Below are positions 55,441 to 64,000 of a stretch of 64,000 nt of DNA, one piece after another (position 1 is the first letter of the stretch; each line of letters starts with the position of its first letter). Both the position numbers and the translations under genes were made by a program. Below the pieces are notes generated by a model. The model saw only the letters and a list, made by a program, of their open reading frames with translations. It ran no database searches and was not told the origin of the DNA. The DNA lies in the NCBI GenBank assembly GCA_947589575.1, contig CANQBM010000001.1, positions 124,001 to 188,000 on the forward strand, read 5' to 3'. The stretch comes from an uncultured Clostridia bacterium. Lineage in GTDB: Bacteria > Bacillota > Clostridia > Oscillospirales > Acutalibacteraceae.

Positions 55441-56676
55441 GTGAACAAAATTTCAAAACTCAAGTATTATATTGATACGCTTTGTATTTACGACTTAAGA
55501 ACAGACCCTGTAATTGCACAGCTTTACGGTTTGCTTTGCAGCGCGGGAGATGAGAAAGTATTAAGAAAACAAAGCGGTTTTTTCAAAACGGTATCGGCGA
55601 ATAAATCGCTTAAAGAGTACATTTCAAAATGTATTTTGACTGATGACAATATTTTTACTCAGTCGGCTTGTGCAGGCACATGTGAAAAACTGCCTGAATC
55701 TATTTTAAAAGCCGTAAGGCTCGACCTTATGAAGCTTGAACAGCTTTCCTCGCTGTCTGCAAGCGATATTTCAGAAACTGTTACAAATGAGGACATAAGG
55801 GAAATGATAAAGACCATTCCCTGCTGGGAGACAGGTGAAGCTGTTTTTCCCCTTAGTAAAAACTGGGACAGGCAGATTAATGAGTTAATTTCTTATTACA
55901 GGGCAAACGGATATGGAAAATATGCAAAGCATATAGCGTTTACGTGGAGAAACGGGGAGATTTGCCCTGTTACATCTGTTGATTTGATAACTCTTAATGA
56001 TTTAAAAAATTATGAGGCGCAGAGGCAAAAGGTAATTGATAACACCGAGAGCTTTTTAGCGGGACACCCTGCAAACAATGTTCTGCTTTACGGCGACAGG
56101 GGAACGGGCAAAAGCTCAACGGTTCATGCGCTGCTTAACGAATATCATAATCAAGGATTGAGAATGATAGAAATATCAAAGAGCTCTGTTGCTCAGCTCG
56201 GATTAATCCGCGAACAGCTTGCCTCATCTCCGATGAAATTCATTATCTATATTGATGATTTGAGCTTTGATTCAAACGACACGTCATTCAGTGAGCTTAA
56301 AGCCGCGCTTGAGGGTTCGTTGTCCGGAAAGCAGTCGTCAAATACTCTTATTTATGCAACGTCTAACAGAAGGCATCTTATCAAAGAGAATTTCACCGAC
56401 AGGGAGAATGACGTCAACAGAGGCGACACGATGCAGGAGCAATTAAGCCTTTCGGACAGATTCGGCTTGACAATAACTTTTCTTAATCCAAACAAGACGG
56501 AATACCTTGACATAGTGCTGAAAATCGCGGCAGACAGAGGACTTGATGTTGACAATGAACATCTTTGCTTTGCGGCGGAGCAGTGGGCAACCCGCAGAGG
56601 AGGAAGATCGCCGAGATGTGCAAAGCAGTTTATAGATTATGTTGAAAGCTGTGAAAAACGAGGTAAGTTATGGTAA
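55441..56676 (+). CDS. DUF815-type AAA+ ATPase
   Basis: 411 residues from GTG 55441, with GGAAG seven bases upstream; an in-frame TTG at 55426 is part of that ribosome region. Residues 1-165 are helical and poorly conserved. The ATPase part begins near 185 with NVLLYGDRGTGKSSTVHALL (Walker A), then FIIYIDDLSFDSND (Walker B), and a sensor-like TLIYATSNRRHLIKE. These are typical of DUF815 proteins (PF05673), which are widespread in Clostridia and have no firmly established role. It is a single gene between divergent ilvC and the two-component system. Confidence 0.88.
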   Translation: MNKISKLKYYIDTLCIYDLRTDPVIAQLYGLLCSAGDEKVLRKQSGFFKTVSANKSLKEYISKCILTDDNIFTQSACAGTCEKLPESILKAVRLDLMKLEQLSSLSASDISETVTNEDIREMIKTIPCWETGEAVFPLSKNWDRQINELISYYRANGYGKYAKHIAFTWRNGEICPVTSVDLITLNDLKNYEAQRQKVIDNTESFLAGHPANNVLLYGDRGTGKSSTVHALLNEYHNQGLRMIEISKSSVAQLGLIREQLASSPMKFIIYIDDLSFDSNDTSFSELKAALEGSLSGKQSSNTLIYATSNRRHLIKENFTDRENDVNRGDTMQEQLSLSDRFGLTITFLNPNKTEYLDIVLKIAADRGLDVDNEHLCFAAEQWATRRGGRSPRCAKQFIDYVESCEKRGKLW

Positions 56677-56759
56677 AAAAGTTGTAATTTTCCATTTAAA
56701 AAATGTTAAAAATTTTTAAAGTTTGTTTACCGATAGAACAAAAAAACAACAATTTATTG

Positions 56760-56768
56760 TGCTAAAAT
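56760..56768 (+). promoter_or_regulatory. Extended -10 promoter candidate of the two-component/htrA operon
   Basis: TGC followed by TAAAAT (56763-56768) has no good -35 at the normal spacing. AAAAGGAGAA precedes the response-regulator start 30 bases later. Confidence 0.4.
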
Positions 56769-56799
56769 CGGCATTAATGAATTAAAAGGAGAAAACAAA

Positions 56800-57495
56800 A
56801 TGAGTACAAAAATTCTTGTTGTTGACGATGACCTTAATATTTGCGAACTTCTTAAGCTTTATCTTGAAAACGACGGTTATACTGTTTTTGTGGCAAATGA
56901 CGGTCAGGAGGCTGTAAATACATTTCTGTCAAAAACGCCCGAACTTGTTCTTCTTGATATTATGCTGCCTAAAATGGACGGGTGGCAGGTTTGCCGTGAA
57001 ATAAGAAAGACATCGAGTGTACCGATAATTATGCTTACTGCAAAGGGAGAAACATTTGATAAGGTGCTCGGGCTTGAGCTCGGAGCGGATGATTATGTTA
57101 CAAAGCCTTTTGACGCTAAGGAGGTTATGGCAAGGGTTAAAGCCGTTTTGAGAAGAACAAACGGTAATGACACTGCTGATGACAACAGCAAAAAGGTTGT
57201 AGTTTACGATAATCTGGAAATAAATATTATTAATTACGAGCTTAAGGTTAAGGGCGTAGCTGTTGATACACCGCCTAAAGAGCTTGAACTTATCTATCAC
57301 TTTGCGTCAAATCCCAACCGTGTTTATACCCGCGACCAGCTTCTTGACGAGGTGTGGGGATTTGATTACTACGGCGATTCGCGTACGGTAGACGTTCATG
57401 TAAAACGTCTTCGTGAAAAGCTTGAAGGCGTTTCTGACAAATGGTCGCTCAAGACTGTTTGGGGAGTCGGTTATAAATTTGAAACAAAGGATTAG
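56800..57495 (+). CDS. OmpR/PhoB-family response regulator
   Basis: 231 residues. The receiver domain starts KILVVDDDLNICELL (acidic pair) and has the phospho-acceptor Asp53 in LVLLDIMLPKMDG, then IIMLTAKGE and DDYVTKPFDAKEV with the conserved lysine. The C-terminal winged helix ends in RTVDVHVKRLREKLE and TVWGVGYKF, typical of OmpR type. It is 5 bp from the histidine kinase gene and in one operon with htrA, so envelope stress control is a reasonable inference (compare CssRS-HtrA in Bacillus). Confidence 0.93.
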   Translation: MSTKILVVDDDLNICELLKLYLENDGYTVFVANDGQEAVNTFLSKTPELVLLDIMLPKMDGWQVCREIRKTSSVPIIMLTAKGETFDKVLGLELGADDYVTKPFDAKEVMARVKAVLRRTNGNDTADDNSKKVVVYDNLEINIINYELKVKGVAVDTPPKELELIYHFASNPNRVYTRDQLLDEVWGFDYYGDSRTVDVHVKRLREKLEGVSDKWSLKTVWGVGYKFETKD

Positions 57496-57500
57496 GGTAA

Positions 57501-59015
57501 ATGTCTTTAAAGGAAACTCTTAAAGGGCAGTACCTGAAGAACAATATATTCGCAAAATATTTTATTTTGTTTGCCGCTATTTTTCTTGTGGTGCTGACCA
57601 TTCTCGGTACTTCGCTGATAATACTTGTAAATGTGTATACCCAAAATGAAAACACAAAACTTTTAAAGGAAAATACCCGTTCAATTTCAGAGAGCGTTAA
57701 TTCAACCCTTATTGTTCAGGATATGAACAATAATTATACAGTGGAAAAGGAAATGATATGCAGTTCGCTTTATATTATTTCAAATTCTATTGACGCGGAT
57801 TTATTTGTATGCGATGTTGAGGGTAATATAATTATGTGCAAGGAGAAGGCAGGCGCTGTTCCGTTTATGGGAGAGCTTCCTGCTTGCGCGTATCATAATG
57901 AATTTACCGTAGGCGATGTTCTGCTGAAAAGTGTTTATGAGGGCGGATACGTCGGCAAGGGCAGTGTCAGCGGAAAGCTTTCATATATTGTAGGGTATCC
58001 TATTTACAGTAACAACCAGATTATCGGTTCCGTTTTTGCAACTGCCGAAACTGATGTTGATACGCTTACCATGGCTGTTTTCAGGATATTTGCAATCAGC
58101 GCTTTTGCTTGTCTTTTAATCGCGTTTATCTGTATATGGCATTTAACCAAAAATTTTGTCAGACCGCTTCAGCAAATGAGTAAAGCTGCAAAGCAGTTTG
58201 CGGTGGGTGATTTTTCCTACAGGGTTAAAGTAAGCGGTCAGGATGAGCTTTCACAGCTTGGTAAAGCGTTTAACGATATGGCGGATGCGCTTGATACGCT
58301 TGAGTCGTCAAGGCGCAGCTTTGTATCAAACGTATCTCATGAGCTTAGAACTCCTATGACCTCGATAGGCGGATTTATTGACGGTATACTCGACGGTACT
58401 ATTCCGAGAGAAAAAACAGATTATTATCTTAATATTGTCAGCGGCGAAATTCGCCGTCTTTCACGCTTGGTTGTTGCTATGCTTAATATGAGCAAAATTG
58501 AGTCTGGCAGCTTTGAGATGAAACCGAGCAACTATGATATTTCAGACCAGATTATTCATATCCTTCTCACCTTTGAGCAAAAGATTGAGGAAAAGAATAT
58601 TGAAATTCAAGGGCTTGAGGATTTGCGCCAGACATATATTGTTGCGGATACGGATATGATTTATCAGGTTATCTATAATATATTTGACAATGCCGTTAAG
58701 TTTACAAACGAGGGCGGATATATCCGGGTAACTATGAATGAAAGCAACGATTTTGTTGAGGTGCATATTAAGAACAGCGGTATAGGTATAAATAAAGAAG
58801 AGCTTTCAAAGGTGTTTGAAAGATTTTACAAGGTTGATAAGTCGAGAAGTCTTGATGCTAAAGGCGCAGGCTTGGGACTTTATATAGTAAAAATGATGGT
58901 TGAAATGCACGGAGGAAGTATCTGGGCAGTAAGCGAGGACGAAACGTCTGCAGAGTTTATATTCAGGCTTCCTAAAACGTATAGTCCCATCTATAAAAAG
59001 GAGAAAAAGAAATAA
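57501..59015 (+). CDS. Sensor histidine kinase with HAMP domain
   Basis: 504 residues. Membrane helix one (about 20-45), an extracellular sensor region (45-185) of the small PAS/Cache-like kind, membrane helix two (about 190-215), then HAMP (FVRPLQQMSKAAKQFAVGDF). The HisKA box is FVSNVSHELRTPMTSIGGFI with His280. The ATP domain has NIFDNAVKFTNEGG (N box), GIGINKEE, VFERFYKVDKSRS and GAGLGLYIVK. It should phosphorylate the response regulator just upstream. Its TAA overlaps the ATG of htrA (TAATG). Confidence 0.93.
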   Translation: MSLKETLKGQYLKNNIFAKYFILFAAIFLVVLTILGTSLIILVNVYTQNENTKLLKENTRSISESVNSTLIVQDMNNNYTVEKEMICSSLYIISNSIDADLFVCDVEGNIIMCKEKAGAVPFMGELPACAYHNEFTVGDVLLKSVYEGGYVGKGSVSGKLSYIVGYPIYSNNQIIGSVFATAETDVDTLTMAVFRIFAISAFACLLIAFICIWHLTKNFVRPLQQMSKAAKQFAVGDFSYRVKVSGQDELSQLGKAFNDMADALDTLESSRRSFVSNVSHELRTPMTSIGGFIDGILDGTIPREKTDYYLNIVSGEIRRLSRLVVAMLNMSKIESGSFEMKPSNYDISDQIIHILLTFEQKIEEKNIEIQGLEDLRQTYIVADTDMIYQVIYNIFDNAVKFTNEGGYIRVTMNESNDFVEVHIKNSGIGINKEELSKVFERFYKVDKSRSLDAKGAGLGLYIVKMMVEMHGGSIWAVSEDETSAEFIFRLPKTYSPIYKKEKKK

Positions 59016-60469
59016 TGGATGATTTTGAGAAGAAGGATTTTAACACAAACAACACTAATGAGGGGCATCCCGATTACTATCAGACAGGCAGTAACGGGAC
59101 ATATTATACTCCTCCTCAGACAGAGGAAAACACAACATATCATTATTCTTATAATAACTCCTCACAGCAGAGCGGCCGCGATAACGGATATTATCAGCAG
59201 AATAATGATTATAACTACCATGGCGGCAACGGCGCTCCAAAGCCGCCTAAAAAAAGCAATGCCGCAAAAGTAATCTTAATTGTACTTGTAATTTGTCTTG
59301 CTGTTGCGGTAGCTGGTATAGTTTTCTCTGCCGGTTTAGCAGGAAAATCCCCCGAAAAAGATGAAAAGGAAACTACTACACAATCACAGAATGCGGATGA
59401 CGCCGCCAAAACCCACGACAGCCAGGAGGTTCCTTTAAAGGATAATGAGGATAATTATACTGTTGCGGGCGTAGCGGATAAAGCTATAGAATCGTGTGTT
59501 GGAATAACGGTTTATTCACAGCATACAGATGCTTATAACTATTTTTATAACTACGGTCAGAGCGGAGGCTCGAGCAACGAGCCTATTAAATCCGGAGAGG
59601 GTTCAGGCGTACTGATGTCGGAGCAGAACGGCAAAACGTATATTCTCACCTGCGCTCACGTTATCAGTGACGGTGACAGCTTTACAATTACCCTTAATGA
59701 CGGCACAAATGTTGACGCCGCTATGGTAGGCTTTGACAGTCAGACAGATATAGGTGTTCTTTCCATCAACAAAACAGGGTTGAAGATAGCTGAATTTGCA
59801 AACAGCGATAAGCTTGTAGTCGGCGAGCAGGTAGTTGCAATCGGCTGCCCCGGAGGTCTTGAATTTATGAACTCCGTAACAAGCGGATATATTTCTGCGC
59901 TTGCAAGGCCGATTTCGTCAAATATCGGTTATGATAATGAGTGTATACAGACAGACGCGGCTATTAATCCCGGAAACAGCGGCGGTGCGCTCTTTAATAT
60001 GCAGGGTCAGGTTATCGGTATAAATTCATCAAAAATTGCGTCTACCGAATATGAGGGCATGGGCTTTTCCGTACCGTCATCAACCGCTGTTGAAACTGCA
60101 AACAGTCTTATCAGAGTCGGATATGTTGAGGGAAGAGCTAAGCTTGGTATCCAGTATAATCAAATAACAAACTTTAATAATTCAAACGCGATTATTCAGG
60201 TCCTTGCCGAAAAGGGCTTCAAGGATGCCGAAGGCGCAATGGTAATTGACAGCGTTGAAGAGGCATCAGACCTTAAAAATAAGGACATTAAGCAGTATGA
60301 TATGATTGTTGCCGTAAACGATAAGACAATGACGTCAACAGACGTTATGACATCTATTCTTGCCGATTCAAAGCCGGGTGATACTATTAAGCTGACTATT
60401 GCAAGAATTGAAAACAGTGATATTAAAATATTTGAAATTGAGTGCAAACTAATCGAATCAAAAGGATAA
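59015..60469 (+). CDS. htrA: HtrA/DegP-like serine protease with PDZ domain
   Basis: 484 residues. The N-terminal 80 are cytosolic, rich in N, Y, Q, G. One membrane helix (about 83-110) anchors the protein outside the cell. The trypsin-like domain carries His215 in LTCAHVISDGD, Asp245 in QTDIGVLS and Ser322 in NPGNSGGALFN. The PDZ domain spans about 370-475 (AEGAMVIDSV, QYDMIVAVNDK, SKPGDTIKLTI). It degrades misfolded exported proteins. Co-transcription with a two-component system (one-base overlap) suggests the kinase senses envelope stress and induces this protease. Confidence 0.93.
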   Translation: MDDFEKKDFNTNNTNEGHPDYYQTGSNGTYYTPPQTEENTTYHYSYNNSSQQSGRDNGYYQQNNDYNYHGGNGAPKPPKKSNAAKVILIVLVICLAVAVAGIVFSAGLAGKSPEKDEKETTTQSQNADDAAKTHDSQEVPLKDNEDNYTVAGVADKAIESCVGITVYSQHTDAYNYFYNYGQSGGSSNEPIKSGEGSGVLMSEQNGKTYILTCAHVISDGDSFTITLNDGTNVDAAMVGFDSQTDIGVLSINKTGLKIAEFANSDKLVVGEQVVAIGCPGGLEFMNSVTSGYISALARPISSNIGYDNECIQTDAAINPGNSGGALFNMQGQVIGINSSKIASTEYEGMGFSVPSSTAVETANSLIRVGYVEGRAKLGIQYNQITNFNNSNAIIQVLAEKGFKDAEGAMVIDSVEEASDLKNKDIKQYDMIVAVNDKTMTSTDVMTSILADSKPGDTIKLTIARIENSDIKIFEIECKLIESKG

Positions 60470-60471
60470 AA

Positions 60472-61133
60472 ATGAAAAAGCCGTTAGTTTTAATGATATT
60501 TATTCTATGTGTTGTATTGTTTTCAGCTTGTTCAAACAGTGAAAATGTTGTTGAAATAGAAATGAATGATATTATTGAGCAATGGAAAAAAGCGACAGTG
60601 AAGATGTTATTTTAAAAGCAAAAGATAAAGAAATAACAAAAGAATCTTTAGCTTGTTGTTATGAATTTTTTGAACATTCACATATCTATGATAATCCTAA
60701 TAGTGATGAAATTTTAGAAGAAGCGGTTGAATCCTTTGCATTAGCTGTAGAGGCAAAGCAACGGGGAATTCAGATTCCTGATGAAAAACAGAAAGAAATA
60801 AATAGTTATACAGATAAAGATGTTCAAAATGAATTTGGTTATGATTATCCGTTAGAAACATATAAAGAAATTAGTAACATTTCGTATTTAAAGTGGAAAA
60901 CTGCAAATCAAATTCAAGATGAGATAATTTTCGGAAAAATCAGTATTGATGATAAAAACACACAGGATTTATGCAAAAAATTTGTTTCTTATTCAAAAGA
61001 TGATTCCGCTAAAAACAAAAATTGGTCAGATAAGAAAAAATTAGAAGAATTGTAAAAATTCAACAAAATGTATAATGAATTAGAGAATGCGTTAATTGAT
61101 TATTTAATGGCAAAACATTTAACATTAGTTTAG
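60472..61133 (+). pseudogene. Decayed secreted lipoprotein gene, possibly foldase-like
   Basis: ATG 60472 follows htrA by two bases. It encodes a lipoprotein signal (MKKPLVLMIFILCVVLFSAC, lipobox LFSAC) and then stops after 47 residues because of a frame change at a six-A run near 60582-60592. If one A is added, the frame runs on without a break through ILKAKDKEITKESLACCYEF and continues to TAA 61053-61055. After that TAA the same frame stays open for another 25 codons to TAG 61131-61133, so the TAA may itself be a nonsense change. The helical, charged middle resembles the N-terminal part of SurA/PrsA-type foldases only weakly. Its strong A bias and rare-codon look differ from htrA. Sequencing error in the A-run could explain the first break but not the second. 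Confidence 0.65.
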
Positions 61134-61145
61134 CAATTCAAACTG

Positions 61146-61178
61146 AAAAAGCTCGACAGTTATTCTGCCGAGCTTTTG
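61146..61178 (+). terminator. Intrinsic terminator of the two-component/htrA operon
   Basis: AAAAAGCTCGACAG pairs with CTGCCGAGCTTTT (one A-C mismatch), with a TTATT loop and T-rich tail. It may also serve the minus strand ridA, but ridA ends about 80 bases away. Confidence 0.7.
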
Positions 61179-61254
61179 TTTCATATATTAACAATAAATA
61201 TCAATAATATATAATAAAAAATAAATATCCTGGGTTCACTTTATTATAATTGTC

Positions 61255-61626
61255 TTATAATTCGGCGATAAGTTCAATTTCACAGAGGACGCCCTTAGGC
61301 AAATCCTTTACAGCTACGCAGGAGCGAGCCGGTTTAGAGGTGAAATATCTGCCGTATATTTCGTTAAAAAGTGCAAAGTCATTTATATCCGCTAAAAAGC
61401 ATACGGTTTTAATGACCTTATCCATTGTTGCGCCCGATGCTTCAACAACAGCCTTAAGATTTTCACAAACCTGTGTAGTCTGTTCCTCAATGGTTTTTGC
61501 CTCAACAGTGTTTGTTTTCGGATTGATGGCAATCTGACCTGATGTAAACAAAAAACCGTTTGCTTTAACCGCTTGTGAGTAGGGGCCGATTGCGTCAGGG
61601 GCATTATTTGTTGCTACATATTTCAT
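61255..61626 (-). CDS. ridA: RidA family enamine/imine deaminase
   Basis: 123 residues, standard RidA length. The start APDAIGPYSQAVKANGFLFT (with SGQI after it), NLKAVVEASGATMDKVIK and the C-terminal PARSCVAVKDLPKGVLCEIE contain the catalytic Arg in the R-S/T-x-V-x-V motif and the terminal Glu. RidA removes reactive 2-aminoacrylate/2-aminocrotonate formed by PLP enzymes such as threonine dehydratase. The threonine dehydratase gene lies 31 bp upstream in the same direction, a clear functional pair. RBS AAGGAG is present. Confidence 0.95.
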   Translation of the reverse strand: MKYVATNNAPDAIGPYSQAVKANGFLFTSGQIAINPKTNTVEAKTIEEQTTQVCENLKAVVEASGATMDKVIKTVCFLADINDFALFNEIYGRYFTSKPARSCVAVKDLPKGVLCEIELIAEL

Positions 61627-61657
61627 AAAAATTACTCCTTATTCTGAAATTTTTTTA

Positions 61658-62857
61658 TTAGTCGCATACCTCAAAGCCTGCGTCCTTAAGTGCCTGCTTA
61701 ACCTGAGCTATGTGCTGATAATCCCTTGTTTCGACACCGATTCTGAGATAACAGTCAGTGATATTCATATCAAGGTCGGTGCTGTCATAGTTTACAGATA
61801 CGACATTTGCACCGAGCCGTGCAATAATTTGGCTTACGCCCATAAGCTGACCCGGCTTGTCAGAGAGAGCGATTGTAATGTTTGCCGTTCTTCCGCCCAT
61901 TTTAAGACCGCGTTCTATAACACGTGAAAGGATTGTAACGTCAATATTACCTCCAGATACAAGGCAGCAAACCTTTTTGCCGTCTATGTCAGGGATTTTT
62001 CCGTTCATAACCGCGGCAACCGCAACAGCGCCGGCTCCTTCGGAAATCAGTTTTTCCTGCTCCATAAGCGTTAGAATTGCAAGCGCAATTTCGTCATCGC
62101 TGACAGTGCAGATTCCGTCAACATATTTGCTTACCAAATCAAAGGTCAAAGCGCCGGGCGTTTTAACCGCTATACCGTCGGCGATTGTCTGTACCTTAGG
62201 CAGAGTTTCAATCTTTCCGTCATTAATTGATTTTTCCATTGAAGGGGCGCCCGATGCCTGAACTCCGTATACCTTGCAGTTGGGATTAATATGTTTGATA
62301 GCATAGGCAACACCCGCGATAAGTCCGCCTCCGCCGATTGGCACAACTACCGCGTCAAGGTCGGGGAGCTGTTCAAGAATTTCAAGTCCGATAGTACCCT
62401 GGCCTGCGATTACATCGGGATCATCAAACGGGTGGATAAAAGAATAACCTTTTTCTTCTTTTAATTCCAGCGCCTTTTTGTATGCGTCGTCATATACGCC
62501 CTTGACCATACACACCTCGGCGCCATATCGCTTTGTTGCCTCAACCTTGCTTATCGGCGCGCCGTCCGGCAGGCATATAAGGGATTTAATTTTGTTTTTT
62601 GTTGCGGCAAGAGCTACTCCCTGGGCATGATTTCCTGCGGAACAGGCGATAACGCCCTTTGCCTTTTCCTCATCTGAAAGCTGGCTTATTTTAAAGTACG
62701 AGCCTCTTATCTTAAATGAGCCTGTTATCTGTAAATTTTCTGTTTTTAAATATACAACAGCGTTTTTGCAGAGGTTTTTTGCGGGTATCATATCCGTTTT
62801 CCTTACAACCTCTGATAAAACACGCTTAGCCGTGTATATTCTGTCTAAAGTTAACAT
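61658..62857 (-). CDS. ilvA: Threonine ammonia-lyase with C-terminal ACT domain
   Basis: 399 residues. The PLP lysine is Lys49 in TGSFKIRGSYFK. SAGNHAQGVAL, the glycine loop VVPIGGGGLIAGVAYAIKH and EGAGAVAVAAV follow the fold-type II plan. The last 75 residues form one ACT domain (NITIALSDKPGQLMGVSQII), as in the approximately 400-residue clostridial/TdcB-like group rather than the long biosynthetic IlvA. It converts threonine to 2-oxobutyrate for isoleucine or for fermentation. It is co-transcribed with ridA, which clears its reactive intermediates. Confidence 0.93.
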   Translation of the reverse strand: MLTLDRIYTAKRVLSEVVRKTDMIPAKNLCKNAVVYLKTENLQITGSFKIRGSYFKISQLSDEEKAKGVIACSAGNHAQGVALAATKNKIKSLICLPDGAPISKVEATKRYGAEVCMVKGVYDDAYKKALELKEEKGYSFIHPFDDPDVIAGQGTIGLEILEQLPDLDAVVVPIGGGGLIAGVAYAIKHINPNCKVYGVQASGAPSMEKSINDGKIETLPKVQTIADGIAVKTPGALTFDLVSKYVDGICTVSDDEIALAILTLMEQEKLISEGAGAVAVAAVMNGKIPDIDGKKVCCLVSGGNIDVTILSRVIERGLKMGGRTANITIALSDKPGQLMGVSQIIARLGANVVSVNYDSTDLDMNITDCYLRIGVETRDYQHIAQVKQALKDAGFEVCD

Positions 62858-62891
62858 TTCTTCGCCTCGTTTATTTTTAGTTCAAAACAAT

Positions 62892-62920
62892 ATATTACAC
62901 TCAGGAACAGATTTTGTCAA
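62892..62920 (-). promoter_or_regulatory. Promoter of ilvA-ridA
   Basis: On the minus strand TTGACA (62915-62920) and TAATAT (62892-62897) are 17 bases apart, giving a short leader of about 30 bases. Confidence 0.7.
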
Positions 62921-63055
62921 TCACCAAGTAAGTCTGAAGTAAACAAAACTGATTTTTCCGTTACTGTTTAATCATTTAATATCGGATTTGTTTTTTTATG
63001 ATTATAATTAAAACAATTTTTAAAACCGTTAAGATGTAACTTATCTTATTTTCTA

Positions 63056-63084
63056 TTGACTTTAGCTTTATTATATTATAAAAT
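63056..63084 (+). promoter_or_regulatory. Promoter of the ABC binding-protein gene
   Basis: TTGACT (63056-63061), 17-base spacer, TAAAAT (63079-63084). The rest of the 62858-63120 gap shows nothing further. Confidence 0.6.
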
Positions 63085-63120
63085 TAATATTAAGTTATCC
63101 GAAAGGGAGGATACATAATT

Positions 63121-63975
63121 ATGAAAACAATGAAAAAAGTAATTGCCGTTTTTCTCAGCGTACTGTTTGTTATGTTGTGCTTTGCAGGATGTTCGTCATC
63201 AGATAAAGCCGAGAATATTACGGACGAAACTTTACTCGTTGCCTATACTGCCGAGAAAAAACCGTTTGTTTATAAAGACAAGGACGGTAATCTCACAGGT
63301 TTTGATGTTGAGCTGATGAGTAAGATTTTCAATGATGTTAAAAATGACTATAAAAATTATAAGTTTGTTCAGGTTGACGAGGACTATAGATTAGGTGAGG
63401 ATGCCGCGTATACCGATAATGAAGGCAATGAATATATTGCTTATGTTATGGTCGGCGGGGTTGAAAAAAATACCGGCTCATTCAATAAGGACCACACATT
63501 TACAAAGGATATTATTGATAACAGAGTTATCGCTGTAACTGCCGAAAACAGCAAAATAAATACATACGCTGATCTTAAAGGCGCAAAAGCGGGAGTTGTC
63601 ACAGACACGGCAAAGGCGGCTCTTGAAAAGAATGCCGTTATTAAGGATGGTATGAAAAATGTTAAAGAATATAAGGACGCTAAAAGCGCAATCGCTGATT
63701 TAAAGGCAGGAATTATTGATGTTATTATCATTGATGAGTTCAGCTATAATGTCGCTGACGGCAGGGACGGTCTTAAGGCGCTTGATAACGAACTTGATAC
63801 AGTCAGCTATGTATATTCGTTTAAAAAATGGGATTGGTATGACGAGGCGTTTAATGAGGCTATCTATGAGTTAAAGAGCCCTGAGTATAATGACGCTGAC
63901 GAGTTTACTCCTATAGTTGAAAAATATTTTGGATATAATGCTTCTAACTTTGATTACGAGCCTCCCCAAAACTAA
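63121..63975 (+). CDS. Amino-acid-type ABC transporter substrate-binding lipoprotein
   Basis: 284 residues. The lipoprotein signal has a hydrophobic core and lipobox FAGCSSS (Cys near 24). The SBP_bac_3 pattern is visible: LLVAYTAEKKPFVYKDKDGN and then LTGFDVELMSKIF (residues about 40-72), TFTKDIIDNRVIAV, TYADLKGAKAGVVTDTAK and then AIADLKAGIIDVIIIDEF. This family binds polar amino acids or similar small molecules outside the membrane and delivers them to an ABC permease. No permease or ATPase is in view; they may follow beyond the window edge. RBS GGGAGG lies ten bases before the ATG. Confidence 0.9.
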   Translation: MKTMKKVIAVFLSVLFVMLCFAGCSSSDKAENITDETLLVAYTAEKKPFVYKDKDGNLTGFDVELMSKIFNDVKNDYKNYKFVQVDEDYRLGEDAAYTDNEGNEYIAYVMVGGVEKNTGSFNKDHTFTKDIIDNRVIAVTAENSKINTYADLKGAKAGVVTDTAKAALEKNAVIKDGMKNVKEYKDAKSAIADLKAGIIDVIIIDEFSYNVADGRDGLKALDNELDTVSYVYSFKKWDWYDEAFNEAIYELKSPEYNDADEFTPIVEKYFGYNASNFDYEPPQN

Positions 63976-64000
63976 ATAAAAACCTATAAAATTAAGCCGC

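Noticed and set aside
62858-63120. T-box or amino-acid leader before ilvA or the ABC binding protein
   Set aside because: The ilvA leader is only about 30 bases from its promoter, and no T-box sequence or attenuator hairpin is visible.

Overview
The window looks like a chromosome segment of a Gram-positive, plant-fibre-associated gut Clostridium-class anaerobe (Ruminococcaceae/Oscillospiraceae type). The reasons are moderate-to-low GC, strong AGGAGG ribosome sites, a dlt-type D-alanylation operon, an LCP cell-wall ligase, dockerin modules, several glycoside hydrolases for plant beta-mannan and alpha-galactosides, and an A-type RNase P RNA. There is no 16S gene, so the genus is not fixed. I saw no tRNA, transposase, integrase, phage gene or CRISPR array.

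Layout. 0-3.3 kb: divergent GH2 beta-mannosidase (cut by the window edge) and a domain-permuted GH3 enzyme, with a perfect inverted repeat between them that holds both -10 boxes. 3.3-7.8 kb: a diverged dlt operon (adenylating ligase, carrier, MBOAT, SGNH protein). 8-12.5 kb: a small XRE regulator, then an operon of a pyrophosphatase-like/Nudix fusion, a small membrane exporter family protein, a nucleotidyltransferase-fold protein and a membrane-anchored GH27 alpha-galactosidase. 12.7-32.1 kb: the accessory core, with two divergent giant secreted proteins (about 2688 and 2084 residues), a cohesin-like plus dockerin protein, a Cys-rich repeat surface protein, and a 37-residue peptide gene that closes the cluster. 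32.2-36 kb: LCP protein, rnpB, and the inositol genes iolJ-iolC. 36-38.8 kb: a P-type ATPase behind what I read as a yybP-ykoY (manganese) riboswitch with an overlapping terminator. 38.9-45 kb: a six-gene minus-strand operon with a GH36-like enzyme, a GPH-type sugar symporter and a zinc-ribbon signal peptidase. 45.2-49.1 kb: iolG-iolD-iolE. 49.2-55.3 kb: a frameshifted aquaporin, an AI-2E family membrane protein, ACT protein-hom-lysC, and ilvC. 55.4-64 kb: a DUF815 ATPase, a two-component system with HtrA, a decayed lipoprotein gene, ridA-ilvA, and an amino-acid-type ABC binding lipoprotein.

How it fits together (inference). The hydrolases and the GPH symporter suggest intracellular and cell-surface use of galacto(gluco)mannan-type oligosaccharides. 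Five inositol genes in two separate loci support myo-inositol use, but iolB and iolA are not in this window. Aspartate-family (lysC, hom) and branched-chain (ilvA, ilvC) genes sit near each other. The 12.7-32 kb cluster is the part least explained by known pathways: two proteins share a C-terminal beta-module plus dockerin pair, yet no enzyme domain is recognisable in them.

Two genes carry apparent single-base frameshifts (aquaporin, lipoprotein). These could be real decay or assembly errors.
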